Source of the DNA: Gammaproteobacteria bacterium
GTDB lineage: Bacteria > Pseudomonadota > Gammaproteobacteria > GCA-001735895
Assembly: GCA_024763505.1 (NCBI GenBank)
Contig: JANTFI010000011.1
Coordinates: 1-41,853, forward strand
DNA: 41,853 nt
Direction: 5' to 3'
Part shown: piece after piece, positions 9,437 through 16,409 of the stretch
Numbering within the stretch: position 1 is the first letter of the stretch
Layout of the letters: each line of letters opens with the position of its first letter
Made by a program: the position numbers and the translations under genes
Notes under the pieces: model-generated
The model's database searches: none
What the model was told of the DNA's origin: nothing
The model's input: only the letters and a program-made list of their open reading frames with translations

Positions 9437-10516
9437 CTATTGAATGACGTGATTCAAAGCGATCACAGACCAAGCCGTGACCAGGTTCTTGTTGCCTTCC
9501 CACCAGCGCGGAGAATCCTGATTGACCCAGGAACCATCCTTGCCTTGCAGGCTTAACAGCTTGCTGGTCAAATCGTTTCGCCAGTTGTGCTTGACGCCCT
9601 TGCTGTCGGTGATTTCATTTTCGCCGTAGGCTTTCATGCTTTTGGCGAAGGCATTGTAATAATAAAACAACCCCTGGTTATGCTTCGCGCCGGGGTTGCT
9701 GTCGAGGGTGTAGTTATCCTGTATCCATTTGTAAACGGTCTGGACACGCGGATCGTTGCGATCGACGCCGGCAAACAACAGACTGATCAAACCGGCATGA
9801 CTCATACTGCCATAGGATACGGCGTCGCCATGCGGACTGTAGCCGGGCATGTAGGCGAATCCGCCATCATTCTTGGCCCAGTCTAGGTCATTGGTTTCGC
9901 TATTGTTCTGGCTGCGGCTGACGAACAATAACGCCTTTTCCCATACCGGATCCTTTTTATCGACACTGGTTTCCTTGAGTGCCTCGATTGCCATATAGGC
10001 GTTGGAAAGATCCGGTCGCTCATCACCGCCATAGCCGATGCCGCCATAGTATTTATGGTCACGCTGGTAGCCGGATTTCTCGGTCAGTTGCAAACCTTTG
10101 AGAAATTTCTGGCCGTTTTCTATGACTTTTTTATATTTCGGATTACCAGTCGCCTGCAACGCGGTGATGGCGACGGCTGTATTGTAATTGCGGTTATTGA
10201 TCGACTCGGTAATCGAGCCGTCTTCCTTGACATGAGAGAGCAGGAATTGCACCGGGCGGGTGATGAACGGGCCATCGTCTTCGTTATAGTGGCGGCGGCT
10301 TTGTAAAAAGGCGCGCAAAGCCAGCGCGGTGATGCCGACCGAACCGGACCAAGAGCCATCTTCGGCCTGTTGTTCGCGCAAGAATCGCAAGCCATTGTCG
10401 GTCGCGCGTTTGGCCTTTTTCTTCAGCGCACCATCCATATTGCTGGAGGCTGCGTGGGCGTTAAAGATAAACAGCGGCAGCAGTAAAAAGGAAAGTATCA
10501 GAGCTCGTTTTTTCAT
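9437..10516 (-). CDS. Secreted prenyltransferase/squalene-cyclase-repeat (alpha/alpha toroid) protein
   Basis: A 359-residue exported protein. The signal peptide MKKRALILSFLLLPLFIFNA is followed by AHAASS. The mature part has repeats of the squalene-cyclase/prenyltransferase alpha-alpha toroid: QQAEDGSWSGSVGITALALR, VKEDGSITESI..NYNTAVAITALQ, GDERPDLSNAYMAIEAL, DGGFAYMPGYSPHGDAVSY with GSMSHAGLISLL, and GKDGSWVNQD near the end. The DxDD acid motif of squalene-hopene cyclases is not visible, so a cyclase activity is not supported. The export signal also argues against a cytoplasmic isoprenoid substrate. It may be a periplasmic binding toroid serving the VWA/MoxR system. Its ATG overlaps the stop of the upstream gene by ATGA. 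Confidence 0.82.
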   Translation of the reverse strand: MKKRALILSFLLLPLFIFNAHAASSNMDGALKKKAKRATDNGLRFLREQQAEDGSWSGSVGITALALRAFLQSRRHYNEDDGPFITRPVQFLLSHVKEDGSITESINNRNYNTAVAITALQATGNPKYKKVIENGQKFLKGLQLTEKSGYQRDHKYYGGIGYGGDERPDLSNAYMAIEALKETSVDKKDPVWEKALLFVSRSQNNSETNDLDWAKNDGGFAYMPGYSPHGDAVSYGSMSHAGLISLLFAGVDRNDPRVQTVYKWIQDNYTLDSNPGAKHNQGLFYYYNAFAKSMKAYGENEITDSKGVKHNWRNDLTSKLLSLQGKDGSWVNQDSPRWWEGNKNLVTAWSVIALNHVIQ

Positions 10517-11196
10517 CAGTGGTTTTCTCCCTGGGGTGCGTGGTCAAAAATGATCAATTTTGGCATCAGTTGCAGCACTGCCAGCAACAGAAGATAGCTG
10601 AAACTGACCCAGCCAAAATCGGGGTAGCGAAAGGGCAGACTGCCAAATACCGAGTGCCGGTAAAACCAGTCTTGCCGAAGGAAATCCAGATCGAGGCTGA
10701 TGGCCAGATGGGTCATCGGATTGAGTGCCAGCAGCGGATTGACCCATTGGGTTGACAGCAGATTGCTGTCGAGCAGCGGGCTTAGCCATAATGGACTGCC
10801 AAGTAGCAGCGCAAAGACAGCGATCAACATCGAGCGGGAAAATACGCAGCGCAGGCTGGCCAGCAGCAGACTCATCAAAAATATCATCATGGCCAACTTC
10901 AGTAATGGGAAAAAAGCGATTTGCCAAGCGCCCGACAGATAGCCGGTCACGAGCAACAAGACACAGCTCAGCAGGCTGCTGATCAATTGATCAGCGATAT
11001 GTCGGGACGGGGGCAATAGCAACAATCCGCTGACCAGTAATACCAGCGCCAGTTGCACAAGCTGCAGTGCAGCGGCTGGGTGCGAAGCCGGTCGGCTGAA
11101 GATAAAAAACAGGGCAATCAGTAATAATGACAGAGCAGTGCCGAGATGTTTTTGAACCCGTATTGACAGCTTTGTTGTTGTCGATTGACTCATCAT
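10516..11196 (-). CDS. Polytopic membrane protein (ABC-2 permease-like shape), first gene of the ten-gene operon
   Basis: A 226-residue protein with about six hydrophobic segments (near residues 19-34, 43-60, 72-86, 91-112, 118-136 and 196-214) and a Trp/Tyr-rich loop before the last helix. The topology, with a run such as NPLLALNPMTHLAISLDL before the last extracytoplasmic loop, resembles ABC-2 type permeases. No ATP-binding partner is encoded nearby, so transport is not established. Two consecutive ATG codons (11194-11196 and 11191-11193) can serve as start, and no strong Shine-Dalgarno is seen. It is the first gene after the sigma-54-like promoter, with a predicted leader of about 100 bases. 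Confidence 0.65.
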   Translation of the reverse strand: MMSQSTTTKLSIRVQKHLGTALSLLLIALFFIFSRPASHPAAALQLVQLALVLLVSGLLLLPPSRHIADQLISSLLSCVLLLVTGYLSGAWQIAFFPLLKLAMMIFLMSLLLASLRCVFSRSMLIAVFALLLGSPLWLSPLLDSNLLSTQWVNPLLALNPMTHLAISLDLDFLRQDWFYRHSVFGSLPFRYPDFGWVSFSYLLLLAVLQLMPKLIIFDHAPQGENH

Positions 11197-11305
11197 GTTG
11201 TGATTTTCTGGTTATTCCAGGCAGTATCCGTGAGTGATCTTGCTGAATATGGGCATTGGCGGCAATACCCTAGTCCTTGATTCAGACCATCCTGAGCTTC
11301 TTTGA

Positions 11306-11321
11306 AGCAAGAAACAAGCCA
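11306..11321 (-). promoter_or_regulatory. Putative sigma-54 (-24/-12) promoter of the ten-gene operon
   Basis: On the minus strand the sequence is TGGCTTGTTTCTTGCT. It matches 10 of the 12 specified positions of TGGCACG-N4-TTGCW, including the invariant GG and GC with exactly 10 bases between them. The predicted transcript start is near 11295, giving a leader of about 100 bases before the ATG at 11196. The adjacent operon encodes an NtrC-type activator, as a sigma-54 promoter requires. Confidence 0.65.
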
Positions 11322-11357
11322 CTGGCGGCTCGCACAGTCGGAATAATATCATTGTAT

Positions 11358-11370
11358 TTTCAAGGACTTG
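11358..11370 (-). promoter_or_regulatory. Putative IHF site between enhancer and promoter
   Basis: TTTCAAGGACTTG on the plus strand matches WATCAA-N4-TTR with one mismatch (second position), beside an AT-rich stretch at 11341-11360. It lies about 63-75 bases upstream of the predicted start, between the -24/-12 element and the 11-bp palindrome. That is where IHF usually bends DNA at sigma-54 promoters. The short motif could occur by chance. Confidence 0.4.
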
Positions 11371-11408
11371 GCGGCGAGGAGTGCATGTTGCTATCGGTAT
11401 TGACCGAG

Positions 11409-11435
11409 CAGCCTGTACATTTATTGTACAGGCTG
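11409..11435. promoter_or_regulatory. Perfect inverted repeat, putative upstream activator site
   Basis: Arms CAGCCTGTACA and TGTACAGGCTG (11 bp, perfect) are separated by TTTAT. The centre is about 127 bases upstream of the predicted sigma-54 start, the usual distance for an NtrC-type activator site. There is no T-tract on either side, so a terminator is less likely. Confidence 0.6.
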
Positions 11436-11460
11436 AGCCACGATATTGTGAATTGGAAGT

Positions 11461-11545
11461 GGCTATAGCCTGATCTGTCGGGCTTGAGGGGCATATAGGC
11501 TGGCTGCAGCCAGAGTGTCGCAAATTTGTACAGCTCAGGAGCTGT
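11461..11545. promoter_or_regulatory. Cluster of additional palindromes, possible secondary activator sites
   Basis: Palindromes in this stretch are GGCTATAGCC (11461-11470), AGCC...GGCT arms spaced by 10 bases (11466-11483), CTGGCTGCAGCCAG (11500-11513) and ACAGCTC-AG-GAGCTGT (11530-11545). The last overlaps the stop codon of the regulator gene and contains a CTGTACA-like half on the minus strand. They share AGCC/GGCT or TGTACA elements with the main repeat at 11409-11435. Multiple sites are common for enhancer-binding proteins, but their role is inferred. Confidence 0.35.
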
Positions 11546-12953
11546 CTGTCGATTTCTGGTCGGGCAATTTATTGCGCAAGGTGCTGCGATGCAGTCCGAG
11601 CAAGCGGGCAGCGCAAGCCTGATTGCCATGACAGGCGGCCAGCGCTTCTTCGATCAGCGCGGTTTCCACCTGTTGCACCAGAGCATGGAACAGGCCACCC
11701 GAAGGTGGCGGCGTCTGCTCGCTGATGGCTTGTTGTAACGCAGCGCGGGCGGATTGTTGCAGGTTTTTCCAGGGCGTATTGTCGCTGCTTGCGGATTCGC
11801 TGTGCTCGCTGAATTGCAGTGCATCGGCATGGATGATGTTACCCCGCGCGAGTAACACTGAGCGGTGAATCACATGCTCCAGCTCGCGCACATTGCCCGG
11901 CCAGGCGGCGCTTTGAAGCTTTTGCAGTGCCGCGTCATCGAGGCTGATCTGCGATTTGTTCAAAACCTGACAAGCCCGTTGCAGAAAGTGTTGTGCCAGT
12001 AACGGGATGTCTTCACGCCGTTCCCGCAATGGCGGTACGCACAGGGTAATTACATTGAGGCGGTGATACAGGTCTTCGCGCAATCGTCCGGCGGCCACTT
12101 CCTGTGGCGGCTGTCGATTGGTGGCGGCAATGATGCGTGCCTGCATGGGCAGCGGGCTGCTGCTGCCAATGCGCTCGAAGCTGTGTTCCTGCAATACCCG
12201 CAACAGCTTGCTTTGCAGCCGGGTCGGCATTTCGGCGATTTCATCGAGAAACATGGTGCCGCAACCGGCGGCTTCAAAGCGTCCGATGCGCTGGCCGTCA
12301 GCGCCGCTGAAAGCGCCTTTTTCATGGCCGAATAATTCGCTTTCCAGCAGCTCGGCCGGAATCGCCGCGCAGTTGACGGCGACGAAGGGGTGTTGGCTGT
12401 TTTGTCCGTTGTGGTGGATGCCGCGGGCCACCAGCTCCTTGCCGACGCCCGACTCTCCGGTGATCAGCGTCGTCAAGTCATTGCTGCTGAGTAATCCCAT
12501 CAGCTTGAATAATTCCTGCATCGGGGCGCTCTGGCCGACCAGTTCGGAGCCTTGCGTAGTCACAGGCAGCGGGTCTGGCGATGCGGCAGGCCGGGTTGAA
12601 TCCAGCATCTGGCGCATCAACTGGCGAGCCTTGTCCAGCTCGACCGGCTTACCAAGATAATCGAAAGCCTCAAGTTTGACCGCTTGCAATGCGGTTTGCA
12701 TGCTGCCGTAGGCGGTCATGATCACGACCGGTATGGCCGATTGCTGCTGCCTCAGCTGTCGTAGCGTTTCCAGACCATCCAGTCCTGGCATTTGAATATC
12801 CATGAAGATGGCGTCCGGTTGCTGCTGTTCGATCAGTTGCAGCGCCTGCTGGCCGTTGGATACAATCAACGGCTCATGGCCTTCCAGCGAAATCATCTGT
12901 GCAAAGGCTTGACAGATTGCGTGTTCATCATCGGCAATGAGGATTTTTTTCAT
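11535..12953 (-). CDS. NtrC-type sigma-54-dependent response regulator
   Basis: A 472-residue regulator with three parts. The receiver domain has IADDE acidic residues (8-10) and phospho-acceptor D52 in FMDIQMPG. The AAA+ central domain has Walker A GESGVGKE (166-173) and Walker B MFLDE (234-238). The C-terminal Fis-type helix-turn-helix is CHGNQACAARLLGLHRSTLR (about 446-465). The sigma-54 contact loop reads GAFSGA (213-218) instead of the common GAFTGA, a conservative change. The start is ATG 12951-12953, which overlaps the kinase stop by ATGA. A longer open frame to 13058 only covers the end of the kinase gene. It should be phosphorylated by that kinase and drive a sigma-54 promoter; the -24/-12 element 214 bases downstream of its stop is the obvious target. 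Confidence 0.93.
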   Translation of the reverse strand: MKKILIADDEHAICQAFAQMISLEGHEPLIVSNGQQALQLIEQQQPDAIFMDIQMPGLDGLETLRQLRQQQSAIPVVIMTAYGSMQTALQAVKLEAFDYLGKPVELDKARQLMRQMLDSTRPAASPDPLPVTTQGSELVGQSAPMQELFKLMGLLSSNDLTTLITGESGVGKELVARGIHHNGQNSQHPFVAVNCAAIPAELLESELFGHEKGAFSGADGQRIGRFEAAGCGTMFLDEIAEMPTRLQSKLLRVLQEHSFERIGSSSPLPMQARIIAATNRQPPQEVAAGRLREDLYHRLNVITLCVPPLRERREDIPLLAQHFLQRACQVLNKSQISLDDAALQKLQSAAWPGNVRELEHVIHRSVLLARGNIIHADALQFSEHSESASSDNTPWKNLQQSARAALQQAISEQTPPPSGGLFHALVQQVETALIEEALAACHGNQACAARLLGLHRSTLRNKLPDQKSTDSS

Positions 12954-14353
12954 CAATTCATTCCAGCCAGAGGCAGTAATACGATAAACCGAGCGCCACC
13001 GAGTTTGCTGTGAGTGACCTCTATTTTCCCCTGATGAGCTTTTGCCAGTTCGGCGCATAGTTTGAGACCCAGGCCAAACCCGCCCGGTTTTTCGCTCAGG
13101 CTGTCGCTAAACAGCTTGTCGCGATCCTGCTCGGCGATACCCGGGCCATTGTCATCGACGGCAAAATATAGATGACTGCGGTCATCGCTGACGCCGTTGC
13201 TGATGCTGATTACTCCGCCTTCGGGCAACGCATCGCGGGCATTCAATAACAGGTTCAGCAGGATTTGCGTCATCATGTCACGATCCATCGCCCGCTCCGG
13301 CAAGTCGGGGTCGAGGTGCAGCTCGAGCCGCAAACCCTGATGTTCGAATTGCGCTTGCAGCAGACAATGTAATTCTTCAATAACCTCGTTGAGCCGCGTG
13401 GGCTGGAAGACCGGTTCGGGGATTTTGCGGTATTGCAGTGTGGACATGACCATCAGTTCAAGGCGGCGGGCTTCATCCAGCAGCCGGTCGATCAGGTTTA
13501 CATCGTTTGCCTGTGCGCTTTCCCTGAGTAATTGCAATTGCATCTTGATGGCGGTCAGCGGGTTGTGAATTTCATGCGCGATCCGCGCGGTCAGTTTGCC
13601 CAGTGCCGCCATGCGGCTGTGACGGGCGATTTCCTGCTCGTAGCTCGATAGCTTGCGTGCCATCTCATTAAGTGCTTCAGCCAGATGTCCGATTTCATCC
13701 TGGCGGTGGATGGGCGCTTGAACATGGCGATCGCCTTGTGCTATCTCGGTGGCCATCTTGGCCAGCTCCTGAATTGGCTGGGTGATGCTGCGGCTTAGCC
13801 GGAAGCCGATAAACATCAGTATCAACAGGCCTGCCAAAGCGCTGGCCCACAGCCACGCGGCGACGCGCTGGCGTGTTTGCTGAATATCGGCGAGGCTGGC
13901 CAGTGCGCCGATGGCATAGACGCGCGGATCGCGCAATTGGCGGCTCTGCAATAGCAATAACATGAATTGCTGACCCGCCAGCGTCACCACTTCGGCTTGC
14001 TCCGGCTGGTGTTTGAGCTTGTAAGGCAACAAGGCTTGCAACTCTTCAACGAAACCGCCTCCGGGGTGCAGCAAGGCAGATTGGTAAATTGCGCCATTGC
14101 GATCAATCAGCACGATTTGTGCGCGCACCAGAATGGCCAGTTGTTGCAACAGTTGCGGGGTTAATGGAATGTTGCCACTGGCCAGCAGCTTGACCGTGTG
14201 GCTTAACTGGTCCTGCAGCCGGGTTTGCAGGGTCTGGGTAAACAGTTGGCTGGCGATCAGCCAGGTGCCGCCCAGTGCGATCAGCAATATCAGCACATAG
14301 GGCGCAAACAGCCGGTGGTAAATCTTGTTGCGCGTTGCAGGTGGCTGGCTCAT
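12953..14353 (-). CDS. Membrane sensor histidine kinase, partner of the NtrC-type regulator
   Basis: A 466-residue kinase. A first membrane helix (about residues 17-37) is followed by an extracytoplasmic sensor region of about 125 residues, a second helix (about 166-186), and a HAMP linker (SRSITQPIQELAKMATEIAQ). The dimerisation box IAHEIHNPLTAIK carries the phosphorylated His260. The catalytic domain has the N box LLNLLLNARDAL, G1 DDNGPGI and G2 GFGLGL. The gene begins at ATG 14351-14353 and overlaps the regulator. The periplasmic sensor has no recognisable fold, so the signal is unknown. Since the presumed target operon is an envelope system, an envelope or redox cue is plausible but inferred. 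Confidence 0.92.
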   Translation of the reverse strand: MSQPPATRNKIYHRLFAPYVLILLIALGGTWLIASQLFTQTLQTRLQDQLSHTVKLLASGNIPLTPQLLQQLAILVRAQIVLIDRNGAIYQSALLHPGGGFVEELQALLPYKLKHQPEQAEVVTLAGQQFMLLLLQSRQLRDPRVYAIGALASLADIQQTRQRVAAWLWASALAGLLILMFIGFRLSRSITQPIQELAKMATEIAQGDRHVQAPIHRQDEIGHLAEALNEMARKLSSYEQEIARHSRMAALGKLTARIAHEIHNPLTAIKMQLQLLRESAQANDVNLIDRLLDEARRLELMVMSTLQYRKIPEPVFQPTRLNEVIEELHCLLQAQFEHQGLRLELHLDPDLPERAMDRDMMTQILLNLLLNARDALPEGGVISISNGVSDDRSHLYFAVDDNGPGIAEQDRDKLFSDSLSEKPGGFGLGLKLCAELAKAHQGKIEVTHSKLGGARFIVLLPLAGMN

Positions 14354-14549
14354 GCAGTGGAATGGCGTGGCTATTCTGAATGTCGATTATGGCATTGCTA
14401 TTGGACAGGTGAAACAGCACCCCGCCAATTATTTTTTACTGCGTGGTTGAATATGAGCATAATGTTTGGCCCGTTACCGATAAAAAGAAACTTGCGTAAG
14501 CCGTTGCAAAGCTGACGCTTTCGCTAATAAAGTCATTGCCGGAGGAAAC

Positions 14550-15569
14550 ATGAGCCAACAAGCCCACTCAGGAAAGCCACTCGACCCGTCGCCTATTCTG
14601 GCGCTATCTACCGCTTACTGGGATGCCCAGACCCTGCTCACCGCCAATCGCATGGGCCTTTTCGGATTGTTGTCTTCTGAAGCACTGACTCTGCAGCAGA
14701 TTGCTGACGGGTTGAACAGCCAGCCGCAGGCTTGTCGGCTGTTGCTGAATGCCTGCATCGCCCTGCAACTGGTCAGCGAACAGGATGGGCTGTATGCCTG
14801 TAGTGAATTGAGCCGGGCTTTTCTGGCCCCTGGCTCTCCGGCTTATCTGGGCGATGCGATCCGTTACAGCGATGATTTATATCAAACCTGGGGGAAATTG
14901 CAGCAAGCACTGGAAACGGGTCAGCCGCAAATGCCGGCGCAGCAGTACACCGGCGAAAACGAACAGCAAACCCGACATTTTGTCTACGGCATGCACAATC
15001 GTGCTCTGGGTGTGGGCCGGGTGCTGGTCGATTTGCTTAACCTCGAGGGGCGCCGCCAGATGATCGATGTGGGCGGCGGTCCGGGCACTTATTCTTCACT
15101 GCTGGCGCAGCGTTACCCTAAATTGCACTCTACTGTTCTGGATTTGCCTTCGGTGGTGGAAATCGCTGATGAAATCATCGATTCGATGAAGATGTCAGAG
15201 CGGGTAAAAACCCGGCCGCTGGATTATCATCATGAAGATTTCCCGACGGGCAACGATGTGGTGCTGATATCCGGCGTGTTTCACCGTGAAACGGAAGAAA
15301 CCTGTCGCGGATTTATCGAGCGCGCCCGTGACGCGCTTGAGCCGGGCGGGATGCTGGTTATCAGCGATATTTTTACCGATGCCAACAGTCAAGGGCCGCG
15401 TTTTGCCACGCTGTTCGGGCTGAATATGATGCTCACCGCCGAGCAGGGTACGGTGCATGCCGATGCCGCCGTGGTCAACTGGATGGAACAAGCCGGCTTT
15501 GGCCAATTGCACAGACGCGAATTTCCACCACCAATGCCACACCGCGTGGTTTATGGAGTCAAACAATGA
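14550..15569 (+). CDS. SAM-dependent O-methyltransferase (acetylserotonin/hydroxyneurosporene type)
   Basis: A 339-residue methyltransferase. The N-terminus carries a winged-helix dimerisation domain (LLTANRMGLFGLLSSEALTL with QQIADGL and QACRLLLNACIALQLV, about 30-85). The C-terminal Rossmann domain has the SAM motif MIDVGGGPGTYSSLLAQRYP (about 171-190), VLDLPSV, and later EPGGMLVISDIF. This is the plant-type/PF00891 O-methyltransferase layout with normal length. It has GGAGG at 14541-14545, four bases before the ATG. It overlaps the next gene by ATGA, so the two are co-translated. In the context of EboD and EboC-like genes downstream it may methylate a small prenylated or cyclic metabolite. 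The substrate cannot be read from the sequence. Confidence 0.87.
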   Translation: MSQQAHSGKPLDPSPILALSTAYWDAQTLLTANRMGLFGLLSSEALTLQQIADGLNSQPQACRLLLNACIALQLVSEQDGLYACSELSRAFLAPGSPAYLGDAIRYSDDLYQTWGKLQQALETGQPQMPAQQYTGENEQQTRHFVYGMHNRALGVGRVLVDLLNLEGRRQMIDVGGGPGTYSSLLAQRYPKLHSTVLDLPSVVEIADEIIDSMKMSERVKTRPLDYHHEDFPTGNDVVLISGVFHRETEETCRGFIERARDALEPGGMLVISDIFTDANSQGPRFATLFGLNMMLTAEQGTVHADAAVVNWMEQAGFGQLHRREFPPPMPHRVVYGVKQ

Positions 15570-16291
15570 AAACGCCCGCCCTTGCTTTATTGAATCTTTT
15601 GTTGCTGTCCGCCCTGACGGTGCAGGCTCAGCAGCCGGCCATGCCCGAACCGGCCGCGCCGCGTGGCGACGGCATGATGCAGCAAAAACCGCTAGCGCGT
15701 GATCTTGGCGGTGGCCGCTACCAGATCGGGTCGATTCTGATCGATAAAAACCGTAAAAGCATGCAGCTTGATGGCTCGATGCTGACGGTAGATGCCAACA
15801 AGGCAATCGAATTTCTGGCCACCACACCGAAGGGATTCAAGTCTTATGAAAGTGTCATGGAGCTTCAGGCCAATGCCTTTGAATTCAATCTGGCCTGTAT
15901 CTTGATCGGTCTGGATGCAGCCAAAACACCGCCACGTTTTCACTTTGACCCCAATCCGCTGCAGGGTGATCCGGTGTCGATCACGATCAGTTGGCAGCAA
16001 CAGGGGCGGCAGCGGATAATGGATGTGATCGACATGCTCAAGGTCGATGGAAAAAAACCGCCATCCCCGTCACGCTGGAATTACACCGGGTCGATGTTTG
16101 AGCCGAATGGCGCTTTTCTGGCACAGATGGATGGCGTATTGATCGGGATCATCCATGACCCGGCCAGTATTATCGACCACTACAGCGGACTGGGCCTGGG
16201 TAACTGGGGAGCGATTACGGTCGATCCGGCTCTGGCACCGCCCTCTGGCAGTCGGGTCACTCTGACCATCAAAAACAGAGAGCAGGACTGA
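15566..16291 (+). CDS. YdjY-domain secreted protein
   Basis: A 241-residue exported protein. The signal peptide (MKTPALALLNLLLLSALTVQ, cleavage near AQAQ) is followed by a Pro/Met-rich linker and then a YdjY-type domain. Its characteristic strands are YQIGSILIDKNRKSM, EFLATTPKGFKSYESVMEL and NLACILIGLDAAKTP. A Ser-rich C-terminal half follows (YTGSMFEPNGAFLAQMDGVL), again like YdjY proteins. The function of this domain is not established; it usually sits in periplasmic redox or membrane-metabolite loci. It overlaps the methyltransferase stop by ATGA. The hairpin at 16322-16346 lies just behind it. Confidence 0.75.
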   Translation: MKTPALALLNLLLLSALTVQAQQPAMPEPAAPRGDGMMQQKPLARDLGGGRYQIGSILIDKNRKSMQLDGSMLTVDANKAIEFLATTPKGFKSYESVMELQANAFEFNLACILIGLDAAKTPPRFHFDPNPLQGDPVSITISWQQQGRQRIMDVIDMLKVDGKKPPSPSRWNYTGSMFEPNGAFLAQMDGVLIGIIHDPASIIDHYSGLGLGNWGAITVDPALAPPSGSRVTLTIKNREQD

Positions 16292-16321
16292 GCTCCGGCT
16301 CGTTCACGCCCCGCCTGAAAA

Positions 16322-16351
16322 GGCTGATTCGGTCACACAATCAGCCGTTTT
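16322..16351 (+). terminator. Possible intrinsic terminator between YdjY-domain gene and eboD
   Basis: An 8-bp stem GGCTGATT / AATCAGCC with a 9-base loop is followed by GTTTTC, and preceded by AAAA. The T-run is short, so termination may be partial. A TAGAAT -10-like hexamer at 16373-16378 follows, without a convincing -35, and could start a separate eboD transcript. Confidence 0.5.
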
Positions 16352-16409
16352 CGGCATGTTATGCTGTGACTGTAGAATCACTGGACTGCTCTGGCAGGAA
16401 TCATCTTTT

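Larger units (their letters stand above)
11197..11534. other. 338-bp regulatory gap between two minus-strand operons
   Basis: No gene is supported here. The gap holds, reading from the downstream operon towards the regulator gene: a -24/-12 element (11306-11321), an IHF-like site (11358-11370) in an AT-rich patch, a perfect 11-bp-arm inverted repeat (11409-11435), and further palindromes at 11461-11470, 11466-11483, 11500-11513 and 11530-11545. None of the palindromes is followed by a T-run on either strand, so they do not look like intrinsic terminators. Confidence 0.8.

Noticed and set aside
9437-10516. Squalene-hopene cyclase
   Set aside because: The toroid repeats are present, but the DxDD acid motif is not, the length is about half, and a signal peptide is present.
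1-11196. Methanol dehydrogenase maturation cluster (mxaRSACKL)
   Set aside because: MoxR, DUF58 and VWA genes recall mxaR, mxaS and mxaC/L, but no mxaF, mxaJ, mxaG or mxaI is present, and the toroid, GATase-like and b561 genes are not part of that cluster.
11409-11435. Intrinsic terminator of the regulator gene
   Set aside because: The stem is strong, but no T-run follows on either strand, and the position fits an activator site.
11212-11523. Open frame of about 100 codons on the minus strand in the regulatory gap
   Set aside because: It overlaps the promoter and palindromes, has no family character or ribosome site, and its composition is that of non-coding sequence.
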